From: SpSt-333 sp964371615
Lineage (GTDB): Bacteria > Bacteroidota > Ignavibacteria > UBA10030 > UBA8401
Assembly (NCBI GenBank): GCA_964371615.1
Contig: CAYJMS010000001.1
Coordinates: 558,001-622,000, forward strand
Reading direction: 5' to 3'
DNA length: 64,000 nucleotides
In this document: positions 9,008 to 18,466 of the stretch, piece after piece
Numbering within the stretch: the first letter of the stretch is position 1
Layout: every line of letters starts with the position of its first letter
Notes under the pieces: generated by a model
Database searches by the model: none
The model's input: only the letters and a program-made list of their open reading frames with translations
Told to the model about the DNA's origin: nothing
Position numbers and translations under genes: made by a program

Positions 9008-12000
9008 TCATGGGTAAATATTTTGTGATATTTTTTGGGTTGTGTCTGCTCGCAACAGCTCAGCCTGCAAAAATCACCGCTTTAGGTCCTGACGGCGGAA
9101 TAATATCCTTGCTGGAAGGAGCGCTTAACGATGAAACCGTTCTTGCCGTTGTCGATGGCAGGCGGTTATACCGATCTATCGACGGAGGAGAGTCGTGGAA
9201 CGCCGTTGTTCTACCCGCTGCAATTCAACCGGAATTACTTTCCATCAATGACATTGAGTTTCATCCTCTTACTCCCGCCACGGTCTTTTTGGCAACATCT
9301 CTCGGTTTATTGCGCAGTTCTGACGGTGGTGTAACCTGGATAATAGTCTCAACATTCCCATTTCCACGATACAGCATCCGGTATCCAACCGGAAATCCCT
9401 CCGTATTGATTGGATCGGATGAAGCGGGAGTGTTGCGTTCGACCGACGGTGGGAATTCGTGGTTGCCGTTGAAGGATAACAATTTTTTCGGCGATCGTAC
9501 CGTCAAACGAGTGGCGATACATCCCTCCGACAGCAATCCGGCAACGATGCGTATTCTGGCAACCACCGGCTTCGACGATACCACCGGAATATTTTTAACC
9601 ACCGATGGAGGCACCACTTGGCACCCGTTGATCAACGGATTGCCCCAGGGGGGAGCACGGAGAATTTATGCGGCGGAATTTGATTCCACAGGATTGGGAT
9701 CGACTCACTATCGGATTATCATCGGTACTGCCGACGGATTGTATGCGATGCAAACCGATCAATTTGCCGGTGTATGGCAGGAGATCAGCAGAACCGATAT
9801 TGAGATCAAAGGTGTGGTCACCGGCGGAGTATTGGTGTACGACAAATACGATACGACAACGGCCAATCATCAGTTTGATTTTTTTGTTTCGCTGAACGGT
9901 TCCGAAATGGATCGACGGCCGAAGCACTATTCATCGGACAACGGACTTTTTAAGATTGGGTCGCGGTTCAGCACGATTATGACGGTGCTGCCGACCGTAC
10001 TTCCTCCGATTACACGCGTTTTTGATCGTCTGTGCAATATCAATTCAATTTTTGTACCGCTCCTGTCGAATAAACAAAAATTGTACATCGGCACTACGTC
10101 CGGTGTATATATCAGCTTTAACGGTGGAACTACCTGGCAGAGTAAAAACACCGGCCTCCGCCACATGGAAGTTCGAAATCTCATTTCGTTTTTTCCAAAT
10201 ATCATAATCAATAAAAATCTTTTTGCGGCAAGTTACGGAGGCGGAGTCTTACGTTCGACCGACGACGGGGCGACGTGGAGTGAATCCAATACCGGATTGA
10301 CGAATCCGTTTGTGACGGCAGTTGCGGTCGATACGAAGCGGAATATTCTGTATGCCGGTACCGTGTTTACACTCTATCGGTCTATCGATGCCGGCAAGAC
10401 ATGGGCATCAATTTTTACCGTCGACTCATCCGTTGTCGTCAATCCGTACCGATTCGAAACCCGATCAAACGACATGACATTACGGATCTCGCCTGTCAAT
10501 ACAGACGTCATAATGTTTCGATCACCGGCATACGGACTGCGTATCAGTATCAACGGCGGTGCCTCCTGGTCCTCTATCGCTCCCCCCGCCGGTGAAGATT
10601 CGTTAGATGTTCCGGAAAACATTGCATTCGATCCGGCAAACTCATCGACCATCTACTTCGCCGGATCCGGATTGTACAAATCCACCAATCGCGGTACCAC
10701 CTGGATCGATATCTCATCGAACCTGCCGGATAGTATTTACAACGCTGCGGCGGGCGGATATTCCAACATTTCGGCATTGAGTCCGACCATCAATCCAAAG
10801 GATGCCAACGAAATCTTTCTTGCAACAGTGTCCGAGGAAAAAGACGGTACTCCTCATCGGATATATAAAACGACTGACGGCGGCGGAAGCTGGGTGGCAT
10901 TGGCGGAGTCATTGAAGGCCTACGATATTCAGTACGACATCCTTGATTCGAAACGAGTCATCACATCCGGACCGGGCGGCATTTTTCTCACCACGAACGG
11001 AGGGGCGAATTGGATATTGCAATCGAGCCCGCCGGCGGAAAGGAAATTCTATTTAATTGACCGTCATGCCACCAAGGAGAATACCGTCTATGTCGGAAGC
11101 GACTACGGCGCGCATTCCGTTGAGCTGGCGGACAATGCCCGGTTGACGGTCGATACGCTGGAATATTCATTCGGCAGCATTCAAGTCGGACAGGAAAGCA
11201 CACACACGGTCTTTCTTCGCAATACCACCGGCACGCGGAATGTGATTGTCACTTTTGCCGGACTGTCGGATACGAGCTCGTTTTCTTACGGCGGTGCATC
11301 CCAATACGATATTTCCGCCGGCAGTCAGACTTCATTTCCAATCTCTTTCAAACCGTCGGTGGGCGGTTCGCAGTTTGCCATTCTTCGGTTTCTGACAACG
11401 GATGACATTCGTGATACGCTGCGTTTTCTCCTGTATGGACACGCGTTTCTACGAACGTCAATTGAGAAGTTTGCGTACGATTTTGGATCTGTGACGGTGG
11501 GGAGCGATTCGATTATGGCGGTGAAGGTCGATAATCAGTTCGGACTTTCTTCCATTGCAGTCACGTATCTCGGACAGACCGATACCGTTCTCTTTAAATA
11601 TCTCGGAGAAAAATCGTTTGTCATCGATACCGGAACGACGGCGCCGCTTCTCTTTCGATTCCGTCCGCAGTCGGCGGGTGCATACCGGTCAACGGCATAT
11701 TTTACGACCAGTGATCCGAAATTTCCTTCAGTGCAATTGACAATGACCGGCGCCGGTGTGGTGCAAAATACTCTCAACAGAAAGGTGTTGATCGACAGCA
11801 GCGTCGGATTTGTCGCATTCGACGGATCGACTGTATCCGAACATTACCGTTCATTGCTTCGTGTGTTGGAACGGGCGAAGATCGGTGTCGATCTTCACAT
11901 GGGAGAGTCCGCCTCACAATACAGTGCAATGGTCTATGTCTTGCCGGATGGCGCACCATCCCGGGAAATTATCGATTCGCTGCAGCGATACATCATAAAC

Positions 12001-13818
12001 GGTGGAACGATTGTCATAGTGGGGGACCATGGCAGCCGCAACGATGCACCGTTCAATACTGTGTTGCAAGATACGGGCTGGGCACAATACAATATAAGAA
12101 GCGGCCTCCGTTATAATAGCGACCTCATCGTAGACCGATCAGTGACCGACCCGATTCTGGAAGGAAGGGTGGTTGCATATCCGTACCGGAAATCATTCCT
12201 CACGGCCAACGTCGACAGTGTCATTCTGTATTCTCCCGGCAGCATCAGTGTGGATACAAACGTTACGAATGCCGCCCCGCTCCTCGTCGCCTCCTCACCG
12301 TTGCTGCATTCGTTCAGTGCGCTAGACACACACTCCGTGCCCATTGCCTCGGCTGTTATTGCGGCGGTGTCTCTTATAGGAAAAGGGAAACTCATCGCAG
12401 TAGCCGATGTCGATCTTTGGTGGAATGGTCTTGAAGACGATTCGCTGCACCGGTTCGGAATTTTTGCAGGTAAGAATCTGCAATTTGCATTGAATGTGTT
12501 CGGGTCGGCCGATAACTTCAGCGTTTCACTTCCGCAACCGACGCCGCAAGAAGCATATAAACTGATCAGCATCCCGTATCGCTTCAACGATTCGTCAGTG
12601 ATTGCGTTGTTCAAGGATCTCGGTCCGCCGAACGATTTAGTATGGAGAATGTTCGGGCGATGGGATAACGAAAAAGGATACGCCGAATTTCCCGAGGACT
12701 TTAAAAATATCCGCCGAGGAGAGGCGTACTGGTTGATCACAAAAAAGCCGGTCTCTGTCTCCTTCGGTACTACCACCGTACAAGGGTCCGAGGAGGATTT
12801 TGAGATAGCATTGCCACCGGGATATTCGATGATCGGGAATCCTTTTCCTTATGCAGTGAGTTGGGCGAATTCCTACAGGGAAGACAGTACGATTGAACGG
12901 ATTCTCTGGAAGTATGATCACGGATTTGATACGACAACGCAAGTGATGGAACCGTTTGAAGGATATTTTATCAACAACCGCTCGGATACGGAAAAAACTA
13001 TCCGGATCAATTCGTCACCCGCAGCAACAACAGGTTCATTACTGAAGGATGAACATCCATATCGAAATGCTACTCCGGAGGAATGGAGAATCAGAGTTTC
13101 CGCAGAGACTCCCAAAACAAGCGATAGGGTGAATTTTATTGGAGCTTTGGACGGGGCAAGGAACGGATTGGATGAAGAAGATTTTTCCTCTCCTCCTGCA
13201 TCTCCGTCTGACAATATTTCACTTTCGTTTGTGGCAGAAAAGCAGATGCTTTCGGCTGATTTCAGACCTATTACCAAGCAAGGTCACGTGTGGAATTTAG
13301 AAGTCAACACAAGCACACCGGGAACCCCATTCTCACTGAAATTGACGAAATTCGATGATATTCCGGTAAACTTTAAGATTTTTTTATTGGATATTGAAAA
13401 GGAAAGAGCGTATGATATAACCGAATCTTTGGATTTTTCCGGAACATTCGAAAAAAAGCAATTCCGGAGGAATTTCAGGTTGGTGGTTGGAACAAGAGAA
13501 TTTATCATTTCTCGAACAGATGGAATTCCAATTATTCCGATTGAATTTGCATTACATCAGAATTTTCCGAATCCTTTTAATCCAAATACTACAATTCGAT
13601 ATTCAATTGCCCGTTCCGGCGAAATTCGACTCGAGATCTTCAATCTTATTGGTCAAAAGGTGAAGTCGTTGGTACATGAAAACCTCAAAATCGGCGAATA
13701 TTCTGTGGAATGGGATGGAACGAATGACAAAGGTGAACCGGTTGCCAGTGGGGTGTACTGCTATAGACTGTACACATCTCAATTTAACGATGTAAAAAAG
13801 ATGGTTCTGATCAAATAA
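9004..13818 (+). CDS. Giant secreted beta-propeller protein with T9SS sorting domain
   Basis: 1604 residues, exported by an N-terminal signal peptide (ending LLATAQPA) and probably by T9SS. Residues about 30-690 carry at least ten BNR/sortilin-type motifs of the form S-x-D-x-G-x-x-W, for example LYRSIDGGESW, VLRSTDGGNSW, GIFLTTDGGTTW and RIYKTTDGGGSW. Two immunoglobulin-like repeats follow (about 713-918) with FGSIQVG and FGSVTVG, similar to ASPM-SPD-2-Hydin/choice-of-anchor D modules. Residues 925-1090 look like a GATase-like Rossmann unit (GGTIVIVGDHGS). The C-terminal 90 residues (from 1515, HQNFPNPFNPNTTIRYSI) are a type A sorting domain ending in VLIK. Start is ATG 9004 or 9010. Function unknown; surface or secreted. 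Confidence 0.85.
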   Translation: MIMGKYFVIFFGLCLLATAQPAKITALGPDGGIISLLEGALNDETVLAVVDGRRLYRSIDGGESWNAVVLPAAIQPELLSINDIEFHPLTPATVFLATSLGLLRSSDGGVTWIIVSTFPFPRYSIRYPTGNPSVLIGSDEAGVLRSTDGGNSWLPLKDNNFFGDRTVKRVAIHPSDSNPATMRILATTGFDDTTGIFLTTDGGTTWHPLINGLPQGGARRIYAAEFDSTGLGSTHYRIIIGTADGLYAMQTDQFAGVWQEISRTDIEIKGVVTGGVLVYDKYDTTTANHQFDFFVSLNGSEMDRRPKHYSSDNGLFKIGSRFSTIMTVLPTVLPPITRVFDRLCNINSIFVPLLSNKQKLYIGTTSGVYISFNGGTTWQSKNTGLRHMEVRNLISFFPNIIINKNLFAASYGGGVLRSTDDGATWSESNTGLTNPFVTAVAVDTKRNILYAGTVFTLYRSIDAGKTWASIFTVDSSVVVNPYRFETRSNDMTLRISPVNTDVIMFRSPAYGLRISINGGASWSSIAPPAGEDSLDVPENIAFDPANSSTIYFAGSGLYKSTNRGTTWIDISSNLPDSIYNAAAGGYSNISALSPTINPKDANEIFLATVSEEKDGTPHRIYKTTDGGGSWVALAESLKAYDIQYDILDSKRVITSGPGGIFLTTNGGANWILQSSPPAERKFYLIDRHATKENTVYVGSDYGAHSVELADNARLTVDTLEYSFGSIQVGQESTHTVFLRNTTGTRNVIVTFAGLSDTSSFSYGGASQYDISAGSQTSFPISFKPSVGGSQFAILRFLTTDDIRDTLRFLLYGHAFLRTSIEKFAYDFGSVTVGSDSIMAVKVDNQFGLSSIAVTYLGQTDTVLFKYLGEKSFVIDTGTTAPLLFRFRPQSAGAYRSTAYFTTSDPKFPSVQLTMTGAGVVQNTLNRKVLIDSSVGFVAFDGSTVSEHYRSLLRVLERAKIGVDLHMGESASQYSAMVYVLPDGAPSREIIDSLQRYIINGGTIVIVGDHGSRNDAPFNTVLQDTGWAQYNIRSGLRYNSDLIVDRSVTDPILEGRVVAYPYRKSFLTANVDSVILYSPGSISVDTNVTNAAPLLVASSPLLHSFSALDTHSVPIASAVIAAVSLIGKGKLIAVADVDLWWNGLEDDSLHRFGIFAGKNLQFALNVFGSADNFSVSLPQPTPQEAYKLISIPYRFNDSSVIALFKDLGPPNDLVWRMFGRWDNEKGYAEFPEDFKNIRRGEAYWLITKKPVSVSFGTTTVQGSEEDFEIALPPGYSMIGNPFPYAVSWANSYREDSTIERILWKYDHGFDTTTQVMEPFEGYFINNRSDTEKTIRINSSPAATTGSLLKDEHPYRNATPEEWRIRVSAETPKTSDRVNFIGALDGARNGLDEEDFSSPPASPSDNISLSFVAEKQMLSADFRPITKQGHVWNLEVNTSTPGTPFSLKLTKFDDIPVNFKIFLLDIEKERAYDITESLDFSGTFEKKQFRRNFRLVVGTREFIISRTDGIPIIPIEFALHQNFPNPFNPNTTIRYSIARSGEIRLEIFNLIGQKVKSLVHENLKIGEYSVEWDGTNDKGEPVASGVYCYRLYTSQFNDVKKMVLIK

Positions 13819-13830
13819 TCCAGCATTGTG

Positions 13831-15009
13831 ATGATAATAACATCTTTCAAAATCAATTTTTTTCATATTTGGGCTGCCGTCGCTATCCTAATGCTCAGTT
13901 CCGGCCGTTCATCGGCTCAGATTGCAACACCCGGGTATGATGATAAATTGTTGTTCCGCGGTGTCACTGGAATTACTCTGGGGGCAGTCCAACAACAATG
14001 GACGATAAAGGATACCGGCACATTTACGCAACGATCATTCCCCGTTTCGGTCTCTCTGCCGATAACGAGCAGAATGTTATTTTCGATCACCAATTCCGGT
14101 GCGATAACATCGTCCGGTTCATCAACCGTTCAGGAAATTGGCGATACTCGTGTCTCGGTTTCCTATGTTTTTCCCGGGGACAAGTTCTGGTTCATCGGCG
14201 GGGCGAATTTTCCGACAGGAAAGACCGCATTATCGTCGGCAGAGATCGGATTGTCGAAATTTATTTCCCAAACCGCCTTCACCTTTAAAGTACCGACATT
14301 CGGACAGGGATACGGCGGCAATATCGGGATGGCCTATGCAACGCCGATAACACGGAGGTTGGTGTTCGGTATCGGAACGTCGTTTTTTTATCGGGGTTCC
14401 TTTGAACCGATTAAATTGACCTCATCGTCGTCATCGTTGGATTATGATCCCGGTGATGAGTTTTCGATGAATGCCGGCATCGATTTTACGACCTATTCGA
14501 AAACGGCGCGCATTTCGTTTGACATTACGGCAACATTATTTTTTGACGACAAACTCAGCGGCGAGAAAATATTCCGATCAGGTCCGCGTGCAATGGCGTT
14601 CATTGTCTATTCGCTGAGGACCGATGAGTATAATCATCTGTTCAACGGACGTGTCCGGTACCGGCTGAAGAATGTGTTTTACAGCAACAGAATTTCGACG
14701 GAGTACGATGCCGCGGTTCATCTGGAGGGGCAATATTCTCTCTCCCGACAGTTGACTGAATGGCTGATGGGGTCCGGGGTGCTGGAAATGAAATATTTTA
14801 CTGCCGATCAGGTGCCGTTCGGAACGGGGATCATCACGACCGGCAATGCAACGATCGGCTTGGTCGGAACGGATTTCATGTTTCTTGTGTCGGATATTTT
14901 TTCTCCGACCGTGACGCTCCGATATGGCATGGGGAATACGACCATCGACGATATTCAATACGATGTCAGCGGATTTGAGGTTGGACTCGGCCTCAAGATT
15001 TCATTTTAG
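13831..15009 (+). CDS. Putative outer-membrane beta-barrel protein
   Basis: About 392 residues. A signal peptide (AVAILMLSSGRSSAQ) is followed by alternating hydrophobic/polar strands with many Gly, Ser and aromatic residues, such as RRLVFGIGTSFFYRGSF, ARISFDITATLFF and GNTTIDDIQYDVSGFEVG. The last residues GLGLKISF end in Phe, typical of an outer-membrane barrel assembled by Bam. I do not recognise a specific family; it resembles transporter-like or MetA-pathway-type barrels. It starts 12 bases after the giant T9SS protein and 43 bases before the second CsgG-like gene, so it belongs to this envelope cluster. I used the ATG at 13831; a GTG three bases upstream is equally in frame. Confidence 0.65.
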   Translation: MIITSFKINFFHIWAAVAILMLSSGRSSAQIATPGYDDKLLFRGVTGITLGAVQQQWTIKDTGTFTQRSFPVSVSLPITSRMLFSITNSGAITSSGSSTVQEIGDTRVSVSYVFPGDKFWFIGGANFPTGKTALSSAEIGLSKFISQTAFTFKVPTFGQGYGGNIGMAYATPITRRLVFGIGTSFFYRGSFEPIKLTSSSSSLDYDPGDEFSMNAGIDFTTYSKTARISFDITATLFFDDKLSGEKIFRSGPRAMAFIVYSLRTDEYNHLFNGRVRYRLKNVFYSNRISTEYDAAVHLEGQYSLSRQLTEWLMGSGVLEMKYFTADQVPFGTGIITTGNATIGLVGTDFMFLVSDIFSPTVTLRYGMGNTTIDDIQYDVSGFEVGLGLKISF

Positions 15010-15052
15010 AAAGTGTGCGATTTTTTATCATTATTCCGGAAGGATAAACCGT

Positions 15053-15817
15053 ATGAAATACAAACTTGCTACGCCATGGACCGTGATCGCGAGCATCGTT
15101 ATTCTGTCCCTGTTGTCGTTCGCACCCTCCGTGCTGGCCGATACGCCGAAGACGATTGCGGTGCTGTATTTTGAGAACAACAGTGTCGTCGACAAGGATA
15201 ACCTCGATCCCCTGAAAAAAGGGCTTGCCGACATGATGATCACGGAAATGTCAAAAATAAAAGGACTCAAGGTAGTCGAACGGCAGAGAATCCAGTCGAT
15301 CATCGATGAGTTGAATCTCAGTGAAACCGACATGGTCGACAACGCCTCCACGCAGAAGATGGGAAAACTGCTTGGTGCGCAGGTGATGCTCTTCGGCGGC
15401 TTCTCGAATCTCTTTAACGACAAATTCCGAATCGATATCCGGATCGTGCGGACCGAAACGGGAGAGACGCTGAAAGCGGAGGAAGAGACCGGAGAATTGG
15501 ATGAATTTCTGACCATGCTTCAGTCCCTCGTGAAGAAGATCGCCAAGGATCTGGATGTTAAACTGACATCGGACGACATGGACCGGCTGGAAGCAACGCG
15601 GGACGGAGAATTTAAAGGATATGTGACGTTTGCGAAGGCGCTGCAGTTTGAGGATGAAGGGAAAAAATTTGAACGACAGGGAATGAAATCCGACGCAAAG
15701 AATTCTTTCGAAAACGCACGCACGATGTATCAAAAGGCCTGGGACGAATCGGACGGATACGAACCGGCAAAGATGAAAGCCGAAGAGATGTCGGCACATA
15801 TCATGAAATTGAAATAA
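15053..15817 (+). CDS. Periplasmic CsgG-like protein
   Basis: 254 residues. The ATG at 15053 is preceded by GGAAGGA at good spacing and begins a clear signal peptide (VIASIVILSLLSFAPSVLA). The mature part is a CsgG-type domain: IAVLYFENNS, DPLKKGLADMMITEM, LKVVERQRIQSIIDE, NLSETDMVD, MGKLLGAQVMLFGGF. It is nearly collinear with residues 165-330 of the protein at 7601. The C-terminus (from about residue 190) is helical and charged and resembles the post-CsgG segment of that paralogue (FAKALQFEDEGKKFERQGM). CsgG-family proteins form or bind outer-membrane complexes; no lipobox Cys is seen here, unlike true CsgG. Confidence 0.82.
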   Translation: MKYKLATPWTVIASIVILSLLSFAPSVLADTPKTIAVLYFENNSVVDKDNLDPLKKGLADMMITEMSKIKGLKVVERQRIQSIIDELNLSETDMVDNASTQKMGKLLGAQVMLFGGFSNLFNDKFRIDIRIVRTETGETLKAEEETGELDEFLTMLQSLVKKIAKDLDVKLTSDDMDRLEATRDGEFKGYVTFAKALQFEDEGKKFERQGMKSDAKNSFENARTMYQKAWDESDGYEPAKMKAEEMSAHIMKLK

Positions 15818-15842
15818 TTCTATATTAATCAGGAGAAGAACA

Positions 15843-18341
15843 ATGAAACGCTTGCTTACGTTACTGACCGTGTCCTCGCTGCTTGCCGGTATGTTTTCAC
15901 CGGCATTCCTCACGGCGCAGGATATGCCGCGAGTGATGGTCGTTGTCGATGAGCGGATCGACGACAAGGATGTCACTGCACGTAAAGTGGCCGGGAAGAT
16001 CGAGAAAGCCCTGCTGGAGAAAGGGTACCGTATCGTTGATGCACGGCAGTTCGATCAGGTGCGCGGGCGGGATCTTGCTATGGGAGATCTGAATCCCACC
16101 AAGGCGAAGGAACTCGGACGACGGTACGGCGCGGAATTGATCATCGCCGGCGGTGCACAGGCACAATTCGGCGGAGAGCGGGAAGTGTACGGCATCACCA
16201 CGTCGGAATACACTTCTGACGGCGAAGTAAAATTGATCATCACTGACACCGGCGAGATACTTGCCGTTGCCAGCGCGACGTCGAAGAAATCATCGCAGGG
16301 TAAATCGCAGGCGGCCTCCCGTGCACTGGAAGATGTCGGGAACATCCTGGCGACGGACCTGATGGGAAAACTTGATGCGAAGATGAAGGAGATGAAAGAA
16401 AAACCGATCATCGTCGAACTGATCCTGCAGGGAATCAACGATGCGTCGCTGGTAAAGATCGAACAGGAATTGCCCCAGAAGATATCCATCATTGAAAGCA
16501 TGAAGCTGCGCTATATGGAAGGCGATGCGGCATCCTACGATGTAAAAATGAAGGGAAAGCTCGATGATCTGCGCCGCGCCTTCTCGGGTATGCAGGAATA
16601 TTCCGTGGTCGGCGCTTCGGGAAACCGTCTGGATGTCTCAACGAAAACATCCGGCGTGAAAAAGGTCAGCACGATCATGTCCAGCGCATTGGAGATTACG
16701 GAATTTAAAGTGGAAAATATCTTCCCGGCACAGTATGCTTACTATGCGAACAATCCAATCGGCGCAATCACGCTGGAAAATACCGGCAAGACCGATGTGA
16801 AGAACATTAAAGCAAAAGTCTTTATTCCGGCGTATATGCAGTTCGCTTCGGAACAGAATATTCCGATGCTGAAAGCGGGAGAGAAGAAAACATTCGAAGT
16901 ATCGGCAACGCTCGATGTGGAGAAACTGCAGTCGGTCACGGAAAAGAAAATTACGCAGATTAAAGCGGAGATCGCCTACAATCACAACGGCGAAGAAAAG
17001 AACCGCAGCATTACAAAACCGCTGACAATGTACAGCAAGAATGCGATCAGCTGGAACCGTCCGAACCACGTCGGCGCGTTTGTGACGGCAAAGGATCAGT
17101 CGGTCGAGAATTTTTCGCGTAACGTTGTCGGCAACGTAAAGTTCGATCCGGCAATCTATCCGAATGCATCGCGGAACATGATCAATGCGATGAAGATCTG
17201 GGATGCCGTTCGGGCATTTTCCATCAGTTACGTTACCGATCCCTGGGTAATTGCAGAAGGAGATGTACTCGACGAGATTCAGTTCCCGCGGCAGACGCTG
17301 GCAAAGAAAGCGGGCGATTGCGACGACAGTTCCATTCTTCTCGCAGCATGCCTCGAAAACCTCGGCATCCGGACGAAATTAATCGGTACCGCCGATCATA
17401 TCTTTATCATGTTCGATACGGGCGTCAATAAAAAGAACGCGTCGCGCATCAGCCTGGACGATCGCGCGTATGTCATTCTGGAGAACACCGTGTGGATTCC
17501 GCTGGAGACGACGATCATCAACAAGCCGTTTTCCGAAGCGTGGAGCATGGGTGCGGACGGATATTATAAGACTGCGGATGCAAACGGAAAACTGGATATT
17601 ATCGATGTCCGAAAATCGTGGGAAGTATCGTCTCCCGCCAATCTCGCCGGCGACGAAAAGATTTCCGATACGCCGGATGCTGCAACGATCGAGCGGTTGC
17701 TCGTTGCCGATGCGCAGAATCTAATGCAGATGAACAGCGAGATGTTCAATGAGAAGATCTCGGCTCTGAAAGCCCGTAAGAACGAAACGTCTGCGAACGA
17801 AGCGGCCATGCTCTTGGCAAATTCAGGAAAATATGACGACGCAATTGCGGTCATCAAACCATACAAGTCCGCATCCACGCAAAACAACCTCGGCAATATT
17901 TATCTCTTGAAGGGAGATTCGCTTAATGCGTACCGGAATTATACTGCCGCAATGAAATCCGATGCGAAGGACGGCGGTATCGACCTGAACATGGGGCTGC
18001 TGCGGTATCTTGGCGGTGACCATACCGGAACGGTGGAATCGTTTTCCAATGCTGTGCTGAAATTCCCTTCACAGGAACAGGCGTATGCTGAACTCGGTAT
18101 TGAGAATATCGTTGCCGAGATGGGCCAAACCCGTGCCGCCGAACGGAACGTTGTCGTCGACAGAGGCGAATTGCAGAGCCTTCTGTTCGGTGCGCTACAG
18201 GATCTGCAGGCACGAAAACAAGCCCGGACGACAAGCCGGCAGGTGCGCCGCGGCGAGAATAAATTCGTCTTCGGTGGTCGCCGCGGTATCGATCCGACAG
18301 CATTGTCGAACATCAAAGACTTCCTCTATTGGAAAATATAG
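15843..18341 (+). CDS. Periplasmic protein with CsgG-like N-domain, transglutaminase-like core and TPR tail
   Basis: 832 residues with a signal peptide ending around AFLTAQ and AGGAGA upstream of the ATG. Residues 27-185 resemble a CsgG/FlgT-like nucleotide-free fold (VMVVVDERIDDK, GKIEKALLEKGYRIVDA, AELIIAGGAQAQF). Residues 270-400 look like an NPCBM/Ig-like module. Residues about 430-570 form a transglutaminase-like core: AKKAGDCDDSSILLAACLENLG places the Cys at 493, ADHIFIMFDT gives His 519, and VWIPLETT gives an acidic residue at 555. The tail (about 640-790) has TPR-like units (YDDAIAVIKP, NNLGNIYLLKGDSLNAYRNY). A catalytic triad is therefore plausible but unproven. It follows the CsgG-like gene by 25 bases. 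Confidence 0.78.
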   Translation: MKRLLTLLTVSSLLAGMFSPAFLTAQDMPRVMVVVDERIDDKDVTARKVAGKIEKALLEKGYRIVDARQFDQVRGRDLAMGDLNPTKAKELGRRYGAELIIAGGAQAQFGGEREVYGITTSEYTSDGEVKLIITDTGEILAVASATSKKSSQGKSQAASRALEDVGNILATDLMGKLDAKMKEMKEKPIIVELILQGINDASLVKIEQELPQKISIIESMKLRYMEGDAASYDVKMKGKLDDLRRAFSGMQEYSVVGASGNRLDVSTKTSGVKKVSTIMSSALEITEFKVENIFPAQYAYYANNPIGAITLENTGKTDVKNIKAKVFIPAYMQFASEQNIPMLKAGEKKTFEVSATLDVEKLQSVTEKKITQIKAEIAYNHNGEEKNRSITKPLTMYSKNAISWNRPNHVGAFVTAKDQSVENFSRNVVGNVKFDPAIYPNASRNMINAMKIWDAVRAFSISYVTDPWVIAEGDVLDEIQFPRQTLAKKAGDCDDSSILLAACLENLGIRTKLIGTADHIFIMFDTGVNKKNASRISLDDRAYVILENTVWIPLETTIINKPFSEAWSMGADGYYKTADANGKLDIIDVRKSWEVSSPANLAGDEKISDTPDAATIERLLVADAQNLMQMNSEMFNEKISALKARKNETSANEAAMLLANSGKYDDAIAVIKPYKSASTQNNLGNIYLLKGDSLNAYRNYTAAMKSDAKDGGIDLNMGLLRYLGGDHTGTVESFSNAVLKFPSQEQAYAELGIENIVAEMGQTRAAERNVVVDRGELQSLLFGALQDLQARKQARTTSRQVRRGENKFVFGGRRGIDPTALSNIKDFLYWKI

Positions 18342-18368
18342 TTGGATAAAATCGATATTTTTTCGCAA

Positions 18369-18393
18369 GTTACCCTCCGAAACGGAGGGTAAC
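18369..18393. repeat. Perfect 11-bp inverted repeat (hairpin) before the cyclase gene
   Basis: GTTACCCTCCG, a three-base AAA loop, then the exact complement CGGAGGGTAAC. It lies 27 bases after the transglutaminase gene and about 74 bases before the cyclase ATG. No T-run follows on the plus strand, and only a short T-rich stretch (TTTTTTCG) precedes it, so it is not a standard intrinsic terminator for the plus strand. It could be an attenuator, an RNA-stability element or a protein-binding palindrome. Confidence 0.7.
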
Positions 18394-18466
18394 GCGTTTA
18401 TAAGCGGTCGGACGGTTTCTTCGCTGCATTCTTGCTGTCATCAACCACCATTTTCCGGACACTGGT

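Noticed and set aside
9004..11100. Possible tandem DNA repeat or CRISPR-like periodicity
   Set aside because: The periodicity comes from diverged protein propeller motifs; the DNA units are not identical and spacing varies.
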